The position numbers were made by a program, and so were the translations under genes. Shown here one piece after another: positions 6,908 to 11,155 of a stretch of DNA of 11,155 nt (within the stretch, counting starts at the first letter, position 1; each line of letters starts with the position of its first letter). A model generated the notes under the pieces. That model searched no databases and had not been told where the DNA came from. It was given only the letters and a program-made list of their open reading frames with translations. Source of the DNA: an uncultured Mesorhizobium sp. (GTDB lineage Bacteria > Pseudomonadota > Alphaproteobacteria > Rhizobiales > Rhizobiaceae). The stretch covers positions 1 through 11,155 of the forward strand of contig CATMOC010000072.1 of the NCBI GenBank assembly GCA_950071955.1, written 5' to 3'.

Positions 6908-8317
6908 TCAAAACCCGAAGATCTTACCCGGGTTCATGATGTTGTCTGGATCCAGCGCGCGCTTGATCGCCCGCATGACGTCGACGCCCGTGCCGAGTTC
7001 CAGCTCCAGGAACTTCATCTTGCCCTGACCGATGCCGTGCTCGCCCGTGCAGGTGCCGTCCATGGCGATGGCGCGCTCGTTGAGCCGCGCGATGAAGGCT
7101 TCAAGAACCTCTATCTCCTTTGGATTGCCGGCATCGATCAGCGGCGAGACGTGGAAATTGCCATCGCCGACATGACCCACGATCGGTGCGATCAGGCCGA
7201 TCTCGGCGATGTCCCGCTCGGTCTCCACGATGCATTCGGCGAGCCGCGAGATCGGCACGCAGACGTCGGTCGCCACCGCCTGGCTGCCCGGGCGCAGCGC
7301 CTTGACCGAATGATAGGCGTCGTGGCGCGCCTTCCAGAGTCTGGTCCTCTCCTCCGCCTCCTTGGTCCACAGGAAGGGTCCGCCGCCATTCTCGGAAGCG
7401 ATCTCCGAAAACAGCTCCGACTGCTCGGCCACGCCTGCATCAGTGCCGTGGAACTCCAGGAACAGACACGGGCTCTCCGGATAGTCGAGGCGCGAATAGG
7501 CGATCATCGCCTTCATCTGCAACTGGTTCACCAGTTCGATGCGCGCCACCGGGATGCCCATCTGGATGGTGGCGATCACCGCGTTGCAGGCCGCCTCGAC
7601 GCTCGGGAACGGACAGACGCCGCCGGCGATAGCCTGGGGTATGCCCTGCAGTTTGAGCGTCAGTGAGGTGATGATGCCGAGCGTGCCTTCCGAGCCGATC
7701 AGGAGTCGCGTGAGGTCGTAGCCGGCAGACGTCTTCCTCGCGCGCTTCGCCGTGGTCACGACCCGGCCGTCTGCCATTACCGCCGTTAGCGACAGCACGT
7801 TCTCGCGCATTGTGCCGTAACGCACGGCGTTGGTGCCCGAGGCGCGGGTCGAGGCCATGCCGCCGAGGCTGGCATTGGCGCCCGGGTCGATCGGAAAGAA
7901 CAGGCCGGTGTCCCTGAGATGCGAGTTCAGCGCCTCGCGCGTCACGCCGGGTTCGATCGTGCAGTCGAGGTCCTCGGCGTTGACCGCGAGGATGCGGTCC
8001 ATGCCCGAGACGTCAACCGATATGCCGCCGCCCGGCGCGTTCACCTGCCCCTCGAGCGAGGTACCGGTGCCGAATGCGATGACCGGCACGCGGTGCTCGG
8101 CGCATACGCGGACGATCTCCTGGACCTCCTCGGTGCGCTTCGGGAACACGACTCCGTCCGGAACCTGCGCGGGGATGTAGGTCATGGTGTGGGCGTGCTG
8201 TTCGCGAACCGACCGGCCGGTGTGGAAGCGTTCGCCGAAGCGCTGCTTCAGGACGCCGAGCACGGTGGCGATGCCATCCTCGTTCCGCTCCAGGCGGATC
8301 AGATCAGCCAGTGCCAT
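6908..8317 (-). CDS. FAD-binding 2-hydroxyacid oxidoreductase, D-lactate dehydrogenase (cytochrome)/GlcD-like
   Basis: Flavoprotein of the vanillyl-alcohol-oxidase fold that oxidises a 2-hydroxyacid, most likely D-lactate or a similar acid, to the 2-oxoacid. The 469 residues match the full family length. The N-terminal FAD-binding half contains FGTGTSLEGQVNAPGGGISV (82-101), GANASLGGMASTRASGTNAV (146-165) and IGSEGTLG (207-214). The C-terminal half has GHVGDGNFHVS (381-391), with the histidines typical of the catalytic/metal site, then GTCTGEHGIGQGK (421-433) and the family end LDPDNIMNPGKIFGF. There is no signal peptide or membrane helix, and no partner iron-sulphur gene (glcE/glcF) is adjacent, which favours a stand-alone D-lactate-dehydrogenase-like enzyme over glycolate oxidase. 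ATG at 8317 has GGGAG 9 bases upstream. The substrate is inferred from family only. Confidence 0.93.
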   Translation of the reverse strand: MALADLIRLERNEDGIATVLGVLKQRFGERFHTGRSVREQHAHTMTYIPAQVPDGVVFPKRTEEVQEIVRVCAEHRVPVIAFGTGTSLEGQVNAPGGGISVDVSGMDRILAVNAEDLDCTIEPGVTREALNSHLRDTGLFFPIDPGANASLGGMASTRASGTNAVRYGTMRENVLSLTAVMADGRVVTTAKRARKTSAGYDLTRLLIGSEGTLGIITSLTLKLQGIPQAIAGGVCPFPSVEAACNAVIATIQMGIPVARIELVNQLQMKAMIAYSRLDYPESPCLFLEFHGTDAGVAEQSELFSEIASENGGGPFLWTKEAEERTRLWKARHDAYHSVKALRPGSQAVATDVCVPISRLAECIVETERDIAEIGLIAPIVGHVGDGNFHVSPLIDAGNPKEIEVLEAFIARLNERAIAMDGTCTGEHGIGQGKMKFLELELGTGVDVMRAIKRALDPDNIMNPGKIFGF

Positions 8318-8441
8318 GACGTTCGTCTCCCTCGTCCAGGCCGTTTGCCCGCCCTTGCCGCGGCCGGCTTCATGGGTAATGTGCGGGCCGGCTCGTCCCG
8401 CTTATCGGCCGGACGTTCGCAACGATCAAGCGGGGAATACG
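8318..8441. promoter_or_regulatory. Divergent intergenic region between the dehydrogenase and thioesterase genes
   Basis: The 124 bases between two outward-facing starts must hold at least one promoter for each direction unless they are transcribed from further away. I see GC-rich inverted elements built on GCCGGC/GGCCGG but no confident -35/-10 pair. GGGGA at 8432-8436 is the likely ribosome binding site of the plus-strand gene. Confidence 0.45.
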
Positions 8442-8927
8442 ATGACTTCAACGGCGCCCTTCCTCTCCTCCGCCATGGAGCTGGAACAGAACTGGATCGA
8501 CTTCAACGGCCACCTCAACATGGCCTACTACAACGTGCTGTTCGACCGCTGCGCCGACCAGGCCTACGAACTCCTCGGCATGGGACCGGCCTATGCCGCG
8601 GAACGCCGGCTCACCGGCTACACCGCCGAGGCTCACGTCTGCTACGTGCGCGAGATACATCTCGGCGACAAGGTGGAGTGCACCTTCCAGCTGCTCGACT
8701 GCGACGAGAAGCGCATCCACTCCTTCCAGGAACTGCGCCATGTCGACGGGTGGCTGTCGGCCACCTGCGAGGTGCTGATGCTGCACGTCGACATGGCGGG
8801 CCCAAAGGTCGCGCCCTTCCCGCCCGACATCCGGCAAAAGGTCGAGGCCATGCGCGCCGCCCACGCTGGGCTTCCGAGGCCCGAACGCGCCGGCCGTTCG
8901 ATCGGCATCCGACGCAAGGGAGGCTGA
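8442..8927 (+). CDS. Hot-dog-fold thioesterase-like protein (4HBT family)
   Basis: The 161-residue protein fits a single hot-dog domain. The signature is NWIDFNGHLNMAYYNVLFD (17-35), the D-x-N-G-H-x-N-x-x-x-Y pattern of thioesterase-like proteins, in which an Asp, Asn or His of this segment acts on an acyl-CoA thioester. A second conserved stretch, AEAHVCYVREIHLGDKVECT, lies in the middle of the chain, and the basic end (ERAGRSIGIRRKGG) is probably flexible. It would be a cytosolic acyl-CoA thioesterase. The sequence resembles the thioesterases linked to carnitine/betaine breakdown, but no such pathway genes are near, so the substrate is open. ATG at 8442 has GGGGA 5 bases upstream. The frame is open further upstream to 8184, but that part overlaps the divergent dehydrogenase and lacks domain features. 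The ClC gene follows 24 bases later. Confidence 0.85.
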   Translation: MTSTAPFLSSAMELEQNWIDFNGHLNMAYYNVLFDRCADQAYELLGMGPAYAAERRLTGYTAEAHVCYVREIHLGDKVECTFQLLDCDEKRIHSFQELRHVDGWLSATCEVLMLHVDMAGPKVAPFPPDIRQKVEAMRAAHAGLPRPERAGRSIGIRRKGG

Positions 8928-8951
8928 ATCCGACTTCGGAGCGCGACGACC

Positions 8952-10583
8952 ATGCAGGCTCTCGCCGGACGAGCGATGGCCGCACTGCGCGGCTGGATCG
9001 AGCCTAACCTGCGAACATTCCAGCAGGAACGCCAGCCGCTCGTCTGGGCGCTGGCCCTGCTCGTCGGCCTCGCGGCGGGCGCGGTCGCGATCCTGTTCCG
9101 CGAGACCATCGGCCTCGTCCAGTGGCTGTGGCTCGGCTCGGCATCCGAGAACACGCTGACCGCCGCCGCCCGCGTCGCCTGGTGGATGATCCCGCTCGGG
9201 CCGGTGATCGGCGGCGTCGCCGTCGGCATCCTGCTTCACCGCATCTCGACACGCCGCGCCGGCGGGGTGGCGGACGTCATCGAGGCGCGCGCCTACTCCG
9301 GGCGCGACCTCGGCCTTGCGGACGGCATGTGGTCCGCGGTCGTTTCGGCGATCACCGTCGGCGCCGGCGGGAGCGCCGGGCGCGAGGGGCCGATCGTGCA
9401 TCTCGGGGCCACGCTCGGCGAAGCCGTGTCGCGGCGGGCGGCTCTGCCGGAATGGTGCCGGCGCACATTGCTCTCGGCGGGCGTTGCGAGCGCCGTCGCC
9501 GCCTCCTTCAACGCGCCGTTCGCCGGCATGCTGTTCGCGCACGAGGTCGTGCTCGGCCACTACGCCATCCGCTCCTTCGTGCCCATCATGCTGGCGGCCA
9601 CGGCTGGCAGTCTCCTGTCGCGGCAATGGTTCGGACCCGAAGCGGCCTTCTCGGTGCCCGACTATGCGATCGTGTCGAACTGGGAATTTCCGGCGTTTGC
9701 GCTGCTCGGTGTCGTCTGCGCGGCGGTAGCGCTGCTGTTCCAGCTCGCCCTGCTGCTGGCAGACGGCCTCGCCCGCCAGGTCACGATGCCGCTCTGGCTG
9801 CGGCCGGTCCTGGGAGGCCTAATCGTCGGGCTGCTCGGGCTGGCATTCCCGGAGGTTCTCGGCGTCGGCTACGAACTGACCGATCTCGCCCTTTCGGGCA
9901 AACTAACCCTGTCGCTTGCGCTAATCCTCATCGTGATGAAGACGCTCGCCACCGCCGTCACGCTCGGCTCGCGTTTCGGCGGCGGCATCTTCTCGCCCGC
10001 GATCGTTCTCGGCGCCCTCACGGGCAGTGTCTTCGGCATGCTCGCCGCCGCCGTCTTTCCCGACCTCGCGTCCAGCGGCGGCCTCTATGCAATGCTGGGC
10101 ATGGGCGCGGTCGCCGGGGCGGTTTTCGGCGCACCCATATCCACCGCCATGATCGTCTTCGAACTCACCGGCGGCTACGGTCTGTCGGTGGCGCTGCTGC
10201 TGGCCGTCGCCATCTCGCAAGGGATCGTGCACGCCGTGCACGGCTATTCCTGGTTCCAGTGGCAACTCCGCATGCGCGGGCTGGATCTTCGCGAAGGCCC
10301 GCACAAGCCGCTCGGTTCAAATGCCCGCGTCATGGACTTCATGGATCCCCTGCCGCCGGATGCCGAACCGCAGCGCTTCGATCCCGAGCGTGGAACCACC
10401 GCGCTCAAGCCCACCGACACCATCGCCGCGGCGCTGCGCACATTCGATACCGGCGGGCACGACCGCCTTCCGGTGGTCGATCCCGCCGACGCGACCACGG
10501 GGATCGCCTGGGCGAGCCACGTGTCCGCGCTACGCTATTTCAACCGCGCACTTGTGGGGACGTCCGTCGAGGAGCACCGCTGA
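8952..10583 (+). CDS. ClC-family chloride channel/transporter with C-terminal CBS-like segment
   Basis: Integral membrane ClC protein that moves chloride or a similar anion. It has 543 residues: a ClC membrane core to about 430 and a soluble tail. Core motifs are GSAGREGPIVHLG (140-152) with Glu145 as the external gating glutamate, FNAPFAGMLFAHEVVLGHY (186-204), GGGIFSP (343-349) and GAPISTAMIVFELTGGYG (393-410). The GSGIP chloride-binding motif is replaced by AGGVADVIEAR (103-113). By alignment to E. coli ClC, the internal proton glutamate (Glu203) is Val199 here, following Glu198, as in animal ClC channels (EV). The tail (about 458-535), with LKPTDTIAAALRTFDTGGHD and RLPVVD, resembles one CBS motif rather than a usual pair. 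ATG at 8952 has GGAG 10 bases upstream; an in-frame ATG at 8976 is possible. It is probably co-transcribed with the thioesterase. Channel versus exchanger is unresolved. Confidence 0.95.
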   Translation: MQALAGRAMAALRGWIEPNLRTFQQERQPLVWALALLVGLAAGAVAILFRETIGLVQWLWLGSASENTLTAAARVAWWMIPLGPVIGGVAVGILLHRISTRRAGGVADVIEARAYSGRDLGLADGMWSAVVSAITVGAGGSAGREGPIVHLGATLGEAVSRRAALPEWCRRTLLSAGVASAVAASFNAPFAGMLFAHEVVLGHYAIRSFVPIMLAATAGSLLSRQWFGPEAAFSVPDYAIVSNWEFPAFALLGVVCAAVALLFQLALLLADGLARQVTMPLWLRPVLGGLIVGLLGLAFPEVLGVGYELTDLALSGKLTLSLALILIVMKTLATAVTLGSRFGGGIFSPAIVLGALTGSVFGMLAAAVFPDLASSGGLYAMLGMGAVAGAVFGAPISTAMIVFELTGGYGLSVALLLAVAISQGIVHAVHGYSWFQWQLRMRGLDLREGPHKPLGSNARVMDFMDPLPPDAEPQRFDPERGTTALKPTDTIAAALRTFDTGGHDRLPVVDPADATTGIAWASHVSALRYFNRALVGTSVEEHR

Positions 10584-10654
10584 GGCGGGCGGCGTTAACC
10601 CTGACCGGCGACGACAGTGGATCCATTGCGCCATGGTGTTGTGGCCGGCGATGC

Positions 10655-10675
10655 CGATCGGGACAATCCCGGTCG
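10655..10675 (+). terminator. Terminator-like hairpin after the ClC gene
   Basis: CGATCGGGA (10655-10663), loop CAA and TCCCGGTCG (10667-10675) form a 9-base-pair stem with a single G-T wobble, 72 bases after the ClC stop. It is among the strongest hairpins in the window, but no T-run follows. It may stop or protect the ClC transcript, and it lies before the small gene at 10720. Confidence 0.4.
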
Positions 10676-10719
10676 AACGGCTGGCGGAGGGAATCCATCG
10701 GTTCCCGAGGTGAAATGCG

Positions 10720-10920
10720 ATGATCGACGTGGACCGGATCTCGGACAGGCTGGCATGCGATCCGCTGGTTACCGACTATGATTTCTGGCGCGCCATCAAG
10801 GAACTGGAGTACCAGCTCTATGCCGTCGAACAACGCGGCGGGCTGGTCCCGATCGAATTCCTGCGTCTGCGCAGGATCATGCACAGCGCCAGTCGCAAGC
10901 GTCGTTCGCGTTCGCAATGA
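10720..10920 (+). CDS. Small hypothetical protein, 66 residues
   Basis: I do not recognise this protein. It reads as an amphipathic, mostly helical cytosolic peptide: an acidic/aromatic first half (VTDYDFWRAIKELEYQLYAV, 17-36), a turn at EQRGGLVP (37-44), a basic helix IEFLRLRRIMHSA, and a strongly basic end (SRKRRSRSQ). There is no signal peptide or membrane helix. Support for coding is a good ribosome binding site (AGGTGA at 10708-10713, 6 bases before ATG) and a protein-like composition. It follows the ClC gene by 136 bases in the same direction, with a hairpin in between, so it may be separately transcribed. The basic tail could bind nucleic acid, but that is a guess. Confidence 0.62.
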   Translation: MIDVDRISDRLACDPLVTDYDFWRAIKELEYQLYAVEQRGGLVPIEFLRLRRIMHSASRKRRSRSQ

Positions 10921-11155
10921 CTGGCCGGCACCCGCACGCGGTCGGTCCGGTTCCCGATCGGAGAAACGGAACGTTGCGGTACCATGCGAACGCGACGTGT
11001 GCTCGTCACTGCATCACGGTTCGCAATCGACGTTGCAAGAATTTACCGGCGTCGCGCAGCAAGGGAAGCATCGCGGCGGGGTTCGTGAATGGCGAACGGT
11101 CCCGAATCGGGCGGAAATGCGGCATCCGCAGCCTTCGCAGGCGCAGCCTCACGCG
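10921..11155. other. Right-edge region without a convincing gene
   Basis: In 235 bases I find no frame with both a good ribosome binding site and protein-like composition. An ATG at 11090 on the plus strand starts an open frame (MANGPESGGNAASAAF...) running off the edge after GGGG 7 bases upstream. It could be the beginning of a gene, but 22 codons are too few to judge. On the minus strand, frames entering from the right edge end near 11048 and near 11009. Confidence 0.35.

Noticed and set aside
8448..9626. 392-residue open frame on the minus strand
   Set aside because: It is antisense to the thioesterase and ClC genes, both of which carry clear family motifs.
10633..10713. Possible 26-residue leader peptide before the small gene
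   Set aside because: An ATG opens a short frame ending in the ribosome binding site of the 10720 gene. It has no binding site of its own and contains the hairpin, so nothing supports translation.
9122..10723. 533-residue open frame on the plus strand
   Set aside because: It is an out-of-frame reading of the ClC gene, with an Arg/His-rich composition and no membrane segments.
11048..11155. Minus-strand Ala/Pro-rich frame entering from the right edge (ends near 11048)
   Set aside because: It has only about 36 codons, with weak third-position GC bias and no recognisable motif. It cannot be separated from chance.

Overview
The window looks like an ordinary chromosomal segment from a high-GC alphaproteobacterium. 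Protein features resemble the Hyphomicrobiales, perhaps a Phyllobacteriaceae relative such as Mesorhizobium or Chelativorans. That assignment is inferred from protein style, not from any marker gene. There is no tRNA, rRNA, insertion sequence, phage gene or CRISPR array.

Layout. From base 1 to about 8.3 kb every gene lies on the minus strand, so transcription runs right to left. The order from the right is: a cytosolic FAD-linked D-lactate/2-hydroxyacid dehydrogenase (8317-6908), a methyl-accepting chemotaxis protein (6661-4820), and a cytochrome bd oxidase operon made of cydA (4573-3116), cydB (3116-2085) and a 48-residue DUF2474-type membrane protein (2088-1942). After a 163-base spacer comes an AsmA-family inner-membrane protein (from 1778) that runs off the left edge. 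At about 8.3-8.4 kb the direction switches. A hot-dog thioesterase (8442-8927), a ClC chloride channel/transporter (8952-10583) and a 66-residue hypothetical protein (10720-10920) lie on the plus strand. The last 235 bases hold no convincing gene.

How the genes work together. cydA-cydB-DUF2474 is a tightly coupled operon: the reading frames overlap by 1 and 4 bases. It encodes a quinol-oxidising terminal oxidase of the short-Q-loop (CIO-like) class. The flavin dehydrogenase could feed electrons into the same respiratory chain, but the genes are not in one operon, so that link is conjecture. The chemoreceptor, AsmA protein, thioesterase and ClC protein have no obvious shared pathway. Points worth a second look are two non-ATG starts (CTG for AsmA, TTG for the DUF2474 protein), a ClC protein with valine at the internal proton-glutamate position and no GSGIP motif, and GC-rich hairpins in the spacers. 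I see no sign of a new multi-gene system.

Several very long open frames lie opposite real genes (for example on the plus strand across 180-1820, 2022-3281 and 4784-6898). They are by-products of high GC content and codon periodicity and are not annotated.
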